Of a DNA stretch of 45,481 nt, positions 15,947 through 24,985 are shown piece by piece. The position numbers and the translations under genes were made by a program. The stretch covers positions 1-45,481 of the IMG/VR virus record IMGVR_UViG_3300032401_000023; one strand, written 5' to 3'. The notes beneath the pieces were generated by a model. That model was not told where the DNA came from. It worked only from the letters and a program-made list of their open reading frames with translations, and did not search any database. Positions within the stretch are counted from its first letter, which is position 1, and every line of letters begins with the position of its first letter. Source of the DNA: a virus.

Positions 15947-17853
15947 TATGCTGCCTCCACTGAACAAATAATTAGTTTATTAATGTCCATAAGTGTAATT
16001 GAACTAATCTTCGCGTCGAAAATCCAAACTGCATATCGAACATTCTTCGGATCTAAACCATTTCCATAGTCAGCATATAACATCTTATGCTGAATAGGCG
16101 GGGGTAATGTAACCCATATCTTCTTATTTATAGAGTCATTTACAAGCTGAAGATAACGAAAATCATTCTTAGCTAATGAAAACCAGAAATCCTCAATCTT
16201 CCAACTTAGTTCAGGTCTGGTATAAACTCCGCTAAATACCATTATACCTGAATAATCAGCTATAATTAAATAGTCAATGTTTACCCCACCTGAATCTAAG
16301 ACTGTAGCAATTCCATGTACAGGTGCGCCTACCCCTTGATCTACGATATTAACCTGCCAAGAGGATGGAACATCACCATTATCTGAGTAACCCAGAGTCC
16401 GTGTTTTCTTAAATATATACAAAATGTCTCGGAATTCCTGCGCATTAGTAATTGGATTACCATCTAACGGTGCAATAATCAAACCATCTACCTGTGAGAT
16501 AGCTTCAGGTTCTCCAGATGTGGAAATCCGCGCAACTGAAATATTATCAAATTCACCGTATCCTACCATTCTACCGTGATAAGTTGTAAGTCCTACAAAT
16601 GCAGGAATCTCTGAGAAGTTATCAATTAAATGACTTGCGTCGGAAAGTAAATCTGAGTCATAATATGAGACTTCCATCTCAGTATCAGACACATCATCTA
16701 ATGTTGCTTCGGGAATAAAGAAGAACTGAAATCCCTTCTGGTCGCCGTTAAAATTAGGAATCCATTTTGTAGAAACTAGATGCTTCTTAACAACAGCAGG
16801 ATCAGTTGGAATAGGGATATTAGAAACATTTACTGCGCGTTTAGTGTCTACGAATGTCTGCCCACCAAAATACTCGGGACCGGGTGCACTTAGATACCCA
16901 GTATCAGTCTCATACACTACACCAATGAGATGAAATCCAAAGTCACAGAATCCTTCTGTATCAGTATTCGCTACAAGAAGTGCAGAAGTTGAAGGTGAAG
17001 GAGCAGGAGTTATACCAACAACATACTCCGTAACTAAGTCTGCATCACCTATATTGATTTTAATACTCTCTGTCGTATTATCGCTAATTATAACTACTTC
17101 ATAGTATGTATAAGTCCCACCCGCAGTATAGTCTTTAGGATCAATTGCCTGCGTCATCACAATTGAACGTGTTGTTGCAGGAACTACTGAAGTATCAATA
17201 GGAATGTTAGCTAGTTGAATCTGCAAATCTCCGGGTGCATTTACTATAGGAAAAACTTCAGTACCGAGTTCTCCGTTGTCATATGCAACTGCAATTATAT
17301 GAATTCCCTTGGAAACTACACCATCCATAGAAGAATTAAATGCTATGAATGGCTTTTTAGATGTGTTCGTTGGCGGAAATCCTGCTGCTTTACGTGCATT
17401 AGTTCCATCACCTTTATATACATAAATAAAGTTATCTTCCAGTCCGGCCTCAGAATTCACTCCTAATGAATTAGCAGTTGAAGTAAATGGAGTGATGTAT
17501 GCCCTACCTGCTATCGCAACGAATCCAAAATCAGTCATCCCTACAATTGTAAGAATAGGACCATAAATTATGGAAGTACCAATTACGTGATATATGCTCC
17601 CACCTACAGTTAGGACAATGAGAGATTCCCCTGTCTGCATTACATAAGTATAGCTACGGAGAATATCGCCAATAGCTATTTCTTGATTCTGGTATTTATC
17701 TAACGGATCGCGCGTCTTAAATCCAGAATGAATATACTGGATATTATCCGCTTGGATAAAATGGTCTGAAGGAACACTATCGGCATCACCCCTTGCCCAT
17801 AGGCCATTGAAAGACTCTAAAACTAAAGGTTCATGATCCCTAAGTCGAGGCAT
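15946..17853 (-). CDS. gp10-like head-closure/tail-stabilisation protein, 635 aa
   Basis: The N-terminus (VLESFNGLWARGDADSVPSDHFIQADNIQ ... FKTRDPL) has the pattern of tail-nozzle or packaged-DNA-stabilisation proteins of short-tailed phages, which begin with a strand that lists and contrasts sources and then form a beta-propeller. The rest is beta-rich with blade-like repeats. The gene follows the adaptor gene with a TAATG overlap, the same order as P22 gene 4 and gene 10. The family call is by pattern and synteny, not by a diagnostic motif. Confidence 0.6.
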   Translation of the reverse strand: MPRLRDHEPLVLESFNGLWARGDADSVPSDHFIQADNIQYIHSGFKTRDPLDKYQNQEIAIGDILRSYTYVMQTGESLIVLTVGGSIYHVIGTSIIYGPILTIVGMTDFGFVAIAGRAYITPFTSTANSLGVNSEAGLEDNFIYVYKGDGTNARKAAGFPPTNTSKKPFIAFNSSMDGVVSKGIHIIAVAYDNGELGTEVFPIVNAPGDLQIQLANIPIDTSVVPATTRSIVMTQAIDPKDYTAGGTYTYYEVVIISDNTTESIKINIGDADLVTEYVVGITPAPSPSTSALLVANTDTEGFCDFGFHLIGVVYETDTGYLSAPGPEYFGGQTFVDTKRAVNVSNIPIPTDPAVVKKHLVSTKWIPNFNGDQKGFQFFFIPEATLDDVSDTEMEVSYYDSDLLSDASHLIDNFSEIPAFVGLTTYHGRMVGYGEFDNISVARISTSGEPEAISQVDGLIIAPLDGNPITNAQEFRDILYIFKKTRTLGYSDNGDVPSSWQVNIVDQGVGAPVHGIATVLDSGGVNIDYLIIADYSGIMVFSGVYTRPELSWKIEDFWFSLAKNDFRYLQLVNDSINKKIWVTLPPPIQHKMLYADYGNGLDPKNVRYAVWIFDAKISSITLMDINKLIICSVEAA

Positions 17854-18560
17854 TAAAACCAGCCCTTACCTTTATAAGATGAACGAAATGGCCTACGTCG
17901 TGTAGTGATATTCTGTTTAGCCTTTGAGTCAATTCCTAATAGGTGATCTTCACATTCCTCTGCATCCTTAGCAAGTGACTCCGAACGCATGTAATTCTCA
18001 CCGATATACTTCGCGCACATTGACGCGGTTTTATATGCGAGAAGTTGAGTAACCCCGATTACTGAAATGATAGAGTTCTCATTTAAGACATGAGGAATCG
18101 CATCCCTAATATACTCTAACTTAATCTCACGACTTGAAGTTGCACCGTTAGCGTTAAACTTAATAATCTGATCTTCCCAATACCACTCAAGTAATGACGT
18201 AGTTGCTGATCTTGGGTTAATCGTATCACGGTGAATCATTAAAGTAAAAGTACCAGTAGCTCCTGCCTGTCTTTCCCAGAGTGCGCGGATCTCTAGTAAG
18301 TCTCCGGGGTAATGCGGGCCTATAGGATTTTCTTGTGGGGTAATCATAAACTGACCCGCAGTAAGTGTGACATACCCCGCAGTATTAGTCATTGGTGACA
18401 TTCCATGATCCTGAAGTAAATCATGGAGTTCATCAATTGCCATGTTCAGAAAGGGTAGTACTACAGTATAAGTATATACTGCTCTATCTGAATCATTCAT
18501 AAGTGATGCTACGCGGTCCATCACTTCTTTGGCTGGCGTTGATGTTGTTGTTACGGGCAT
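17853..18560 (-). CDS. head-tail adaptor protein (P22 gp4/T7 gp11-like)
   Basis: A 235-residue protein with an N-terminal helical region (VMDRVASLMNDSDRAVYTYTVVLPFLNMAIDELHDLLQ) and a helical C-terminal half (QLLAYKTASMCAKYIGENYMRSESLAKDAEECEDHLL), flanking a beta-rich part. It ends in a basic tail RRRPFRSSYKGKGWF. This is the common architecture of podovirus head-tail connectors that attach below the portal. The start of the next gene overlaps its stop. Confidence 0.65.
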   Translation of the reverse strand: MPVTTTSTPAKEVMDRVASLMNDSDRAVYTYTVVLPFLNMAIDELHDLLQDHGMSPMTNTAGYVTLTAGQFMITPQENPIGPHYPGDLLEIRALWERQAGATGTFTLMIHRDTINPRSATTSLLEWYWEDQIIKFNANGATSSREIKLEYIRDAIPHVLNENSIISVIGVTQLLAYKTASMCAKYIGENYMRSESLAKDAEECEDHLLGIDSKAKQNITTRRRPFRSSYKGKGWF

Positions 18561-18583
18561 AAGTTACTTTGCAAACTGGATGT

Positions 18584-19021
18584 TTAACTCGCTTTTTCTA
18601 CCCAAGTAGTTCTTTTCAGATAATCTATTACTTTTAATAGTGTGTCTTCATCATCATTAAGAAGCCCTAATATTGAATTACATTTATAACAGAGTAACCC
18701 TCTTACGTTATTAGTAATATGGTCATGATCTACACAAAGTTCTTTTTCACTTTTTTCTCTACAAATTGCACAGACTTCCTGCTGAAACTCGAATATTTCT
18801 TTATACTGTTCAGGAGTTAATCCGTAACAAGTTTTACGATGCCTATTTATCCCATAATTAGGATCTTGTTGTAACCTCTTTAATGTCCATTGTTTAGTAT
18901 ATTCTCTTAAACAGGTTCCACACCGTGAATTACGGGAAGTACTTCTTACCCAGACGGTATTAAATACAGTTAACTCATCCCCGCAATCTTTACAATGTGT
19001 TCTTGTTTTTCTTGCAGGCAT
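18584..19021 (-). CDS. endonuclease VII-type HNH homing endonuclease
   Basis: A 145-residue protein with an N-terminal zinc site (CKDCG ... CGTCLREYTKQW). The typical endonuclease VII signature follows: CAICREKSEKELCVDHDH, then VRGLLCYKCNSILGLLNDDEDTLLKVIDYL. The four cysteines and the DHDH motif are intact, so the enzyme is likely active. It interrupts the run of structural genes between a zinc-ribbon protein and the adaptor and is best read as a free-standing mobile nuclease. Confidence 0.85.
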   Translation of the reverse strand: MPARKTRTHCKDCGDELTVFNTVWVRSTSRNSRCGTCLREYTKQWTLKRLQQDPNYGINRHRKTCYGLTPEQYKEIFEFQQEVCAICREKSEKELCVDHDHITNNVRGLLCYKCNSILGLLNDDEDTLLKVIDYLKRTTWVEKAS

Positions 19022-19029
19022 GATTACTC

Positions 19030-19710
19030 CTATTGTACAAACTTAAGATTTAATTCAGCTGCACGTTTTGGATCTGCAATAGCTTTACACTCTCTACAAA
19101 TTGGGAACTGTGGATCGCGCAAAGCACCACACGCGAAACACCGAACCAACTGAACAGTCTGGTAATCCTTTAGCCAATCCTTATTAGTAATGTTTAACTC
19201 ATTACATGCAAGACGCGCATCATTTGAGATTGCTAAAGGATTACCATTAGATCTAGTCCATAGAATATCCGCAATACGGATAAGTTCCATAAACCATTTT
19301 TCCTGGTAAGACTTATACTTCTGAATGAGTGGAGTGTGTTCTTTAATTAACTTGATAGCATCCCATTCACCAGGAAGGAAAAAGAGTCCCGGCATCATAT
19401 CTGCCATGTTGCAGCCCAATAATCCATTACAGTAATCCCGTACAATAGAATCTGCAACCTGAATAGATGATACTGGAATTTCAATAAGTGGCTGCTCAGA
19501 ATCAATCTCGCGCCACCATGAAGAAGATCCAATAATTACACAGGCTGGCTTATCTGATCTACCTGGAGGAATATCAAAAACTCCGGGTTGAATAGTTATC
19601 TTTTCTTCATGAATTGTCTTTGGAAGAATAGAGATAACTGTAGACTTATCCAACGGATTCGAGGGACTACGGATAGTTCTACGATTCAGATTGACAATTG
19701 CATTTTCCAT
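19030..19710 (-). CDS. structural-region protein with C-terminal zinc ribbon, 226 aa
   Basis: Residues 1-150 show no recognised family and include GVFDIPPGRSDKPACVIIG and a WFMELIRIADILW helix. The C-terminal part holds a four-cysteine zinc ribbon, CFACGALRDPQFPICREC. The gene is part of the late operon between the coat region and the adaptor. It may be a head-associated or assembly protein. It starts three bases after the upstream stop. Confidence 0.5.
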   Translation of the reverse strand: MENAIVNLNRRTIRSPSNPLDKSTVISILPKTIHEEKITIQPGVFDIPPGRSDKPACVIIGSSSWWREIDSEQPLIEIPVSSIQVADSIVRDYCNGLLGCNMADMMPGLFFLPGEWDAIKLIKEHTPLIQKYKSYQEKWFMELIRIADILWTRSNGNPLAISNDARLACNELNITNKDWLKDYQTVQLVRCFACGALRDPQFPICRECKAIADPKRAAELNLKFVQ

Positions 19711-19712
19711 AA

Positions 19713-20273
19713 CTAACTCTCCTTCTGAGTGATATAGGAATTGGGCACCACTATTCCCTCTTTATACGCCAACGCATCACCAGCCACAGTTTCATTTCCA
19801 AATAATTCATCCTGTAATTTACGCACGCGCTCTAGTCTATTAGCTTCTGCTTCTCGACTATCAGGATCTTTGTATTTAGCAAGAGAGACCTTGCCTAATG
19901 CAGCATAAACTGTATCTATAACAAATTTAGCTGCGGGAAGTGTCGGTGGTAAATATTCCCCTTTAGGAGACTGAAACGTCCACATTGGTTCATATGATAG
20001 CTTAGATGTAGGTAAATCACTCTGATTAGATTCAGGTACAATAACTAGTCGTTCAAGTATAAACTTATGACTAATCCACGGACGGTATTTAGGAACTTCC
20101 CTTACAATAGGATAAAGTAGTTCTAATCCTTCTGGAGTAATATCTATACACCGCTTCTCTAACTGATCCTCTGACCACGCTACGCGCCACATTGGTTTGC
20201 CGGTGTTGGTGTCAAGACCAAACAAATCAATTAGCTGGCGATTTATAGATTCGATAGGTTCTGTAAGTTCCAT
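19713..20273 (-). CDS. hypothetical late protein, 186 aa
   Basis: The N-terminal half starts with ESINRQLIDLFGLDTNTGKPMWRVAWSEDQ and continues with alternating strands and helices. The middle contains YEPMWTFQSPKGEYLPPTLPAAKFVIDTVY and the C-terminal part is a charged helix. No family is recognised. It is co-directional with and only two bases from the zinc-ribbon gene downstream, so the two are likely to work together. Confidence 0.5.
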   Translation of the reverse strand: MELTEPIESINRQLIDLFGLDTNTGKPMWRVAWSEDQLEKRCIDITPEGLELLYPIVREVPKYRPWISHKFILERLVIVPESNQSDLPTSKLSYEPMWTFQSPKGEYLPPTLPAAKFVIDTVYAALGKVSLAKYKDPDSREAEANRLERVRKLQDELFGNETVAGDALAYKEGIVVPNSYITQKES

Positions 20274-20300
20274 TCTAGTCCACCTAAAATGCGCGTTACA

Positions 20301-20316
20301 AGTATGCGCGCCCCAC
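20301..20316. repeat. intergenic motif, copy 2
   Basis: The 16-base sequence AGTATGCGCGCCCCAC matches 14 of 16 positions with the copy at 21280-21295. Both copies sit just 3' of a late gene stop, in the only two sizeable gaps beside the coat gene. Here it lies within an ACAAGT/ACTTGT inverted repeat on the minus strand. A processing or pausing signal is possible. Confidence 0.35.
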
Positions 20317-20323
20317 TTGTCAG

Positions 20324-21223
20324 TTATGCTGGTACAACAACCTTCGGGTCAGCGACAGTTGCTACGTAATTCCTCCACACGTCACCATTATCACCCTTCA
20401 TAAATCCAAGGTTAATGGTAGTGTCAACGTCAGCAACGTAGTTCTCAATAACCATATTGAGAGACCCACCAGTTAAGTCAATACGCGCACCAGCCTCTAC
20501 TGCAAACTTAGAATGGAACACGTTGTCCTTAATTAACGCATAGGTTCCAGGGAATTTAATGTCATAGGTAGTTCCACGCCGGAATCTATTGCCAATAATC
20601 TGATTATACTGATTGACAGCAAATCCACCATCTGTCACATATCCCACACCAGTTCCAAGACCTTCAAAGTCGCAATCCTGAATGAGATTACGAGCAGTTT
20701 CACCTAGACCAATTCCGATACCTCCTGAACCTCCAGCAGAGAAGAAACAGCTAATAACTTTAGTATGTGAACCATCAGGAATAGCTAAAGATTCCTGGCG
20801 ACGTAGCCAAATGCAAGGAGCATTTGCTACAGGTGCCATCTGGATGTTATTAAATTCCCATCCCTGTTCAATTACAGAAATTAATGGTGTAGTGGCAACA
20901 GGACTAGTAGGTGCTAACCATGATGCACCACCACCTGTAGGAACACCGCCATTAGTAGCCTGACGAGGTTTATTAGCTGCACCAAGAATAGTTACGTCAA
21001 AAATACCAACAGGTGTCGTAACCTGTTCTCTCAAAACTCCAGAGAGATAGATTAAGTCTCTGGAACGAAGGTGAGGCTTTAAGTCTGTAAAGGTAGAAAA
21101 TGAACCACGAGGTCCATCACCCTGCGGAAATAAATACCAAACCTTGTTGATCACACCATAATCATTTAATGTGACCCTACGATTCTCGGTCTGAAAATTA
21201 CGCCAATAGCCATACTGAGTCAT
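20324..21223 (-). CDS. right-handed beta-helix protein, 299 aa
   Basis: Residues about 120-290 have the stacked-turn pattern of a parallel beta-helix (pectate-lyase-like): ESLAIPDGSHTKVISCFFSAG, NLIQDCDFEGLGTGVGYV, YNQIIGNRFRRGTTYDIKF and ALIKDNVFHSKFAVE, with repeated N/D at turn positions. Such folds are used in tailspikes and some capsid-surface proteins. The gene is separated from the tail genes and lies two genes after the coat protein, so a capsid-attached role is as likely as a tailspike. No catalytic site is evident. Confidence 0.6.
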   Translation of the reverse strand: MTQYGYWRNFQTENRRVTLNDYGVINKVWYLFPQGDGPRGSFSTFTDLKPHLRSRDLIYLSGVLREQVTTPVGIFDVTILGAANKPRQATNGGVPTGGGASWLAPTSPVATTPLISVIEQGWEFNNIQMAPVANAPCIWLRRQESLAIPDGSHTKVISCFFSAGGSGGIGIGLGETARNLIQDCDFEGLGTGVGYVTDGGFAVNQYNQIIGNRFRRGTTYDIKFPGTYALIKDNVFHSKFAVEAGARIDLTGGSLNMVIENYVADVDTTINLGFMKGDNGDVWRNYVATVADPKVVVPA

Positions 21224-21279
21224 TCTTTTCCTCCAACCCTTTGGTTAGCGCCTTCGCCAGAGTACCTGCGTGGATAAGG

Positions 21280-21295
21280 AGTATGCGCAGCCCAC
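21280..21295. repeat. intergenic motif, copy 1
   Basis: AGTATGCGCAGCCCAC, 14 of 16 identical with the copy at 20301-20316. It lies in the 79-base gap after the small decoration-like gene and before the beta-helix gene. Nothing else in this gap is recognised except a GGAGG ribosome site next to the beta-helix start. Confidence 0.35.
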
Positions 21296-21302
21296 CCGTT
21301 AA

Positions 21303-21623
21303 CTACGTTAAGTTTGTAGCAAACCCATAGTACTTAGCCTGAATGGGATCAAAAACAAACACATTCGGCAAGTTCTGAAGTGGGTCTACTGCACTAATGA
21401 TGTTACCATTCGTAAGGTAATCAACAGGACTACCATTCGTATGGATAGTAACTAGCATATGCGCGCCCGTAACAGGCGGTGTAATTGTTGCAATCTGTGT
21501 GGTTCCCGTAACAAATGTCAGGAACCCTGTTGGAGCGATAGTTGTCGCAGATGCAACAGTTACAGGATACGGCTGTAACTTACTCTGTACAGTACTGAGG
21601 TTCTGAAAATCAAGGTCAGACAT
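21303..21623 (-). CDS. small beta-rich head protein (decoration-like), 106 aa
   Basis: The gene follows the coat gene after two bases. The sequence is almost all beta and small polar residues: YPVTVASATTIAPTGFLTF, then TTQIATITPP and GAHMLVTIHTNGSPV. This composition is typical of head-decoration or head-fibre proteins and is similar in style to the 118-residue protein on the other side of the coat gene. No family is named. Confidence 0.5.
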   Translation of the reverse strand: MSDLDFQNLSTVQSKLQPYPVTVASATTIAPTGFLTFVTGTTQIATITPPVTGAHMLVTIHTNGSPVDYLTNGNIISAVDPLQNLPNVFVFDPIQAKYYGFATNLT

Positions 21624-21625
21624 AA

Positions 21626-22879
21626 TTAATACCCCGCCGGAACTGCTAAGGTGTCAATGTATGAGCAAGCAGCAGGATTATTCACGAAAGCCTGCATACC
21701 CACAACCATATAGAAGATTTCCGCCGCAGCTACACCACCTGATGCACCACGAATCTCGAAAATACTTCTACCGTCTGAGGTATAGAAACCAAGCGGAAGA
21801 ATCTCTGCTCGACCCCATGCTTCAGTGACAATAAAGTCAATTCGAGTCTTATCCCAACTGTAGGATGATTTAGTAGATGCACCAGCTAACTGCATGTTAT
21901 TTCCACTAAAGTACATATTCAGCCCTTCTTCTTTGGCTGACTTTTGGATAATGGAAACAAGCTGACCAATTTCCTCGTAAGCCTGCTGCTGACAAGGATG
22001 TAACCATGCGACAACTGATGTATTATCATCAATTCCCAAACGGTTTCCAATCTTATTCAGAGCAATACGAGGAAGTGGCAGACTCAATGCAGCACCAGAA
22101 GCATTGACTCGGTTTGCACGAATCTCAGGAGTGGAAGAACGAGGAAATCCTAACCACGTACCTGAAGATGAATTAGAGTGGTGATATGGCACACCAAGCA
22201 AACCAGGTAAAGAAGCAGGAGAAGAAATACCCTGAACAACCAGCTTATCGGTAGCAATAGCGCCAGCAACAGCTGGGGTAACATCAATCTGCTTATTCTC
22301 TAGGTCATACTTCGTAATCTTTCCAGATCCACGAAGCGTAGTAGTTAAGGTATCAAATACCTGTACAGTCTGTCCATAACGTACTAAACGTACGCCAAAG
22401 CCATCAGTACCAAGAGTATAAGTATCCACACCACCAACTGTTGACACAACGGAAATGACGCCAACAACACCATTTCCTGGCTGCATCATTTGAGAATCAA
22501 GCTGTCTACGAAGTTCATCAAGAGCTGTGGCAGTTAAACGACGAACGGAATTAACTACAGACTTCCGATCATCGTCAGTTGCCCACTGAGCTAACTTCGT
22601 ATATTCGATGTTCTCTGATAGGAAAACACACGAAAGTACAGCTTTATCATAGGTCGGCCCACCACCTCGTCCTAAATCTCCACCATCAGGATCAAAGTAC
22701 TGGAATGAGCCACCTGGACGAATTTCAAGAGGCACGCGCATCTGACGATTAGAAATCTTCTCAACGTCGCGCTTCTTGATATGAGCAAAGAACTTGTCAT
22801 CCCGCTCAAAAAGGACGCGCACCTTCGGAACTACTCTTTCAAGTTCCAAAGCTGCAACCTGAGTTTCCGTTACCGCCAT
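21626..22879 (-). CDS. major capsid protein
   Basis: A 417-residue protein. The N-terminal helix (TETQVAALELERVVPKVRVLFERDDKFFAHIKKRD) is followed by a P-domain/E-loop pattern (RPGGSFQYFDPDGGDLGRGG), a long spine helix (RLTATALDELRRQLDSQMM) and a C-terminal IFEIRGASGGVAAAEIFYMVVGMQAFVNNP. Length and order suit an HK97-fold coat protein. Position after the scaffold and before neck genes supports the call, although no unique motif proves it. A LAGLIDADG gene is inserted directly upstream. Confidence 0.8.
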   Translation of the reverse strand: MAVTETQVAALELERVVPKVRVLFERDDKFFAHIKKRDVEKISNRQMRVPLEIRPGGSFQYFDPDGGDLGRGGGPTYDKAVLSCVFLSENIEYTKLAQWATDDDRKSVVNSVRRLTATALDELRRQLDSQMMQPGNGVVGVISVVSTVGGVDTYTLGTDGFGVRLVRYGQTVQVFDTLTTTLRGSGKITKYDLENKQIDVTPAVAGAIATDKLVVQGISSPASLPGLLGVPYHHSNSSSGTWLGFPRSSTPEIRANRVNASGAALSLPLPRIALNKIGNRLGIDDNTSVVAWLHPCQQQAYEEIGQLVSIIQKSAKEEGLNMYFSGNNMQLAGASTKSSYSWDKTRIDFIVTEAWGRAEILPLGFYTSDGRSIFEIRGASGGVAAAEIFYMVVGMQAFVNNPAACSYIDTLAVPAGY

Positions 22880-22897
22880 TTTGTTTACCTAGAATCT

Positions 22898-23422
22898 TTA
22901 GTTGGTGAACTCTAAGTTCACTCCCCCAGATTCTAGCTCCTTCAGTTTACTGAGAATTTGTTCGTAGGAGAATCCTGCTGCCTGAAATATCTGTGCCATC
23001 AGAATAGCAGTTTCTCCATAATTTTTACGCTTGAGCCTAAAAGTTAAACTTTGTCTAGCTCTTGACTTTTGATCTCTGACCTGGCTTCTAACAGGTTCTA
23101 TTGATTTCCAAACATCGAGAAGCTCTCTAATCTTAGCTTTTCGCCTAACGCCCATTAAAGAATAAATAGTCATTAACCATTGAATTGCTCTAGTACCATT
23201 CAAGGTTAATCTGTACATAGTCTTATAATTTTCTTTTCTTTTATCATCTGTAATATTAATTGATCGGGAAGGATCAACTAGATTTCTAACCTTTTCTACT
23301 ACGTCAATATCTGTCATTGATAACCAGATGGATGGAGTTCTGCCAGAATTAGTGAAACCGAAACAACCTTCACCTTCTAGAAGTCCAGCCAACCAACTAA
23401 TTTCTACAACCGACACTGACAT
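22898..23422 (-). CDS. free-standing LAGLIDADG homing endonuclease
   Basis: A 174-residue protein; ATG 23422 has a GGAG site six bases upstream and is preferred over TTG 23434. The signature motif is SWLAGLLEGEGCFG near residue 10. The later segment IQWLMTIYSLMGVRRKAKIRELLDVW resembles the second half-motif region. Both acidic residues of the first motif (EGEG) are present. It sits between the decoration-like gene and the coat gene and is probably a selfish insertion into the most expressed part of the late operon. Confidence 0.85.
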   Translation of the reverse strand: MSVSVVEISWLAGLLEGEGCFGFTNSGRTPSIWLSMTDIDVVEKVRNLVDPSRSINITDDKRKENYKTMYRLTLNGTRAIQWLMTIYSLMGVRRKAKIRELLDVWKSIEPVRSQVRDQKSRARQSLTFRLKRKNYGETAILMAQIFQAAGFSYEQILSKLKELESGGVNLEFTN

Positions 23423-23424
23423 CT

Positions 23425-23781
23425 CTAACTCCAAATTAAAGTTACGCCTACGAGTTCCGCACTGGCAGTTAACACGAAAGTTGTTATAGGAGAGTTTAGT
23501 GCAATTGATGTTGGGTCTGTCTTATGGAGCACAACTCCGGTGTCACCTGTAACGCCCTTTAATGTAATAGTTACTGTACTATTACTTGACGGCATAACGA
23601 TAGTGACTGCTTTTGATGTAGTCCCTCCACTTGGCAAGACAACAGTATTTGCACCACTAGCCAAAGTTACAATCTCAACTTTGCAGGGACTAGCCGTATT
23701 ATTGGCTGCGGCATAAGTATTCGCAGCGACAAAATCTCCAGAAGACTGGAGTACGATGCTTCGTGCAGATGTTACAGCCAT
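23425..23781 (-). CDS. small beta-rich head protein (decoration-like), 118 aa
   Basis: The sequence is Ser/Thr/Val/Ala-rich and strongly beta: CKVEIVTLASGANTVVLPSG, then KAVTIVMPSSNSTVTITLKG. It lies between scaffold and coat, where many short-tailed phages encode decoration proteins. No cysteine or catalytic motif suggests another role. The mobile LAGLIDADG gene begins three bases after its stop. Confidence 0.5.
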   Translation of the reverse strand: MAVTSARSIVLQSSGDFVAANTYAAANNTASPCKVEIVTLASGANTVVLPSGGTTSKAVTIVMPSSNSTVTITLKGVTGDTGVVLHKTDPTSIALNSPITTFVLTASAELVGVTLIWS

Positions 23782-23785
23782 GTCC

Positions 23786-24985
23786 TTAATCCTGCATTAA
23801 AAAGTCGATTGACTTCATTCCACGTGGAATATCTTTGGCTTCTTTTACTTTTCCAGCTGATGTACGTCCTGCTGGAATCGGACCTTTCTTTGGAGGAGTT
23901 TCATCCTCAGTAACCCGTTTGCCCATTCCCTTCAAAGCTTCATTTCGAGCCTTTTTAATGACTGTAGGCAACAGTGTTTTCGCTTTGGAGAGATAGGCTG
24001 CTCTAATCCTGTCAGTTGCAGCTTTCGAGAATTTATCCTCAAAAGCCTTTTCCCAGAGTTTATCTAAGATTACACGGAAACGAGAATCCTGTGAAATCAT
24101 CTTCTCTAACTGTTCGGATGCATCCTTTACAGCTACCTTACGAACATAGTCAGTCATTGACTTACGAGGATCAATATTGCCTTCAATAGTGGAAGTCAAG
24201 ACATTATCAACCTTTGTCTGTAAGTTATCGCGTGTAGACTCGAACTGCTGCTGAACAAACTTCTGTTCGCGCGACTGTAGTTCAGCTTCCCTATCATTTC
24301 TCTGTACGGGTTTCGCTAAAGTCTTAGGAGCCTCGAATGTATTAGTTCCGAATACAAACTGATTGAGAATATTTGCAGCCGCCTGTAATGGCTGACCAGG
24401 TTCACCCATGTTACGGGCTTCCGTAACCATCTGAATAATAGTACCACGAATTAGATTCCCGACAACGTGGTAGTAAGCCTTCTCATCAACCTTCTGTAAA
24501 GCAGGTAAGTAATTGTCTACTACCTGCTTAAATGAATCCTCGTTATCTTCCTTGATTGCGCCTAGAACAATATCTAACTTACCTTCACCAATTACTTCCC
24601 GTTCAAAACCATCCATGATACGGGCTTTTTCTACTGCCATCTTCGCATCGTCGATAGTTGGAAGTAACTCAGTAAACTGTTGTTCTCTATAATATGCCTT
24701 CTCTAAGTATGGAAAATCCTTAAAGATCTTGGGGTACTTGGCTAAAATCTCCCGGCGTCTAACAGGTGTAACTAACTCTAAATCCTCCGCAGTAGGTTCC
24801 TTTAATTCTTCTTCTAGTTCATCTTCAACTGGGATTTCTTCTTTGTCCTCATCCTTAACTTCTTCATCCTCTTTAGGCTCAGGTTCATCTAAGTCAAGAG
24901 TTTCCTCTGGCTTTTCCTCTATATTGAGAAGCTCGTAAGTTTCGTCTTTTGAAATATCTACTACTTCACTGGGTAACTTGTCCAT
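23786..24985 (-). CDS. capsid scaffolding protein
   Basis: A 399-residue protein from ATG 24985 (MDKLPSEVVDISKDE), which has a GGAG site and overlaps the portal stop by 20 bases. The N-terminal 75 residues are extremely acidic, the middle is helical (REAELQSREQKFVQQQFESTRD), and the C-terminus is basic (KKGPIPAGRTSAGKVK). This charge layout and the portal-scaffold-coat order are those of podovirus scaffolds. No protease motif is seen. Confidence 0.75.
   Translation of the reverse strand: MDKLPSEVVDISKDETYELLNIEEKPEETLDLDEPEPKEDEEVKDEDKEEIPVEDELEEELKEPTAEDLELVTPVRRREILAKYPKIFKDFPYLEKAYYREQQFTELLPTIDDAKMAVEKARIMDGFEREVIGEGKLDIVLGAIKEDNEDSFKQVVDNYLPALQKVDEKAYYHVVGNLIRGTIIQMVTEARNMGEPGQPLQAAANILNQFVFGTNTFEAPKTLAKPVQRNDREAELQSREQKFVQQQFESTRDNLQTKVDNVLTSTIEGNIDPRKSMTDYVRKVAVKDASEQLEKMISQDSRFRVILDKLWEKAFEDKFSKAATDRIRAAYLSKAKTLLPTVIKKARNEALKGMGKRVTEDETPPKKGPIPAGRTSAGKVKEAKDIPRGMKSIDFLMQD

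Noticed and set aside
24729-24938. Plus-strand frame rich in serine
   Set aside because: It is the antisense of the acidic N-terminus of the scaffold gene, where GAA/GAG/GAT codons read as TTC/CTC/ATC or Ser codons.
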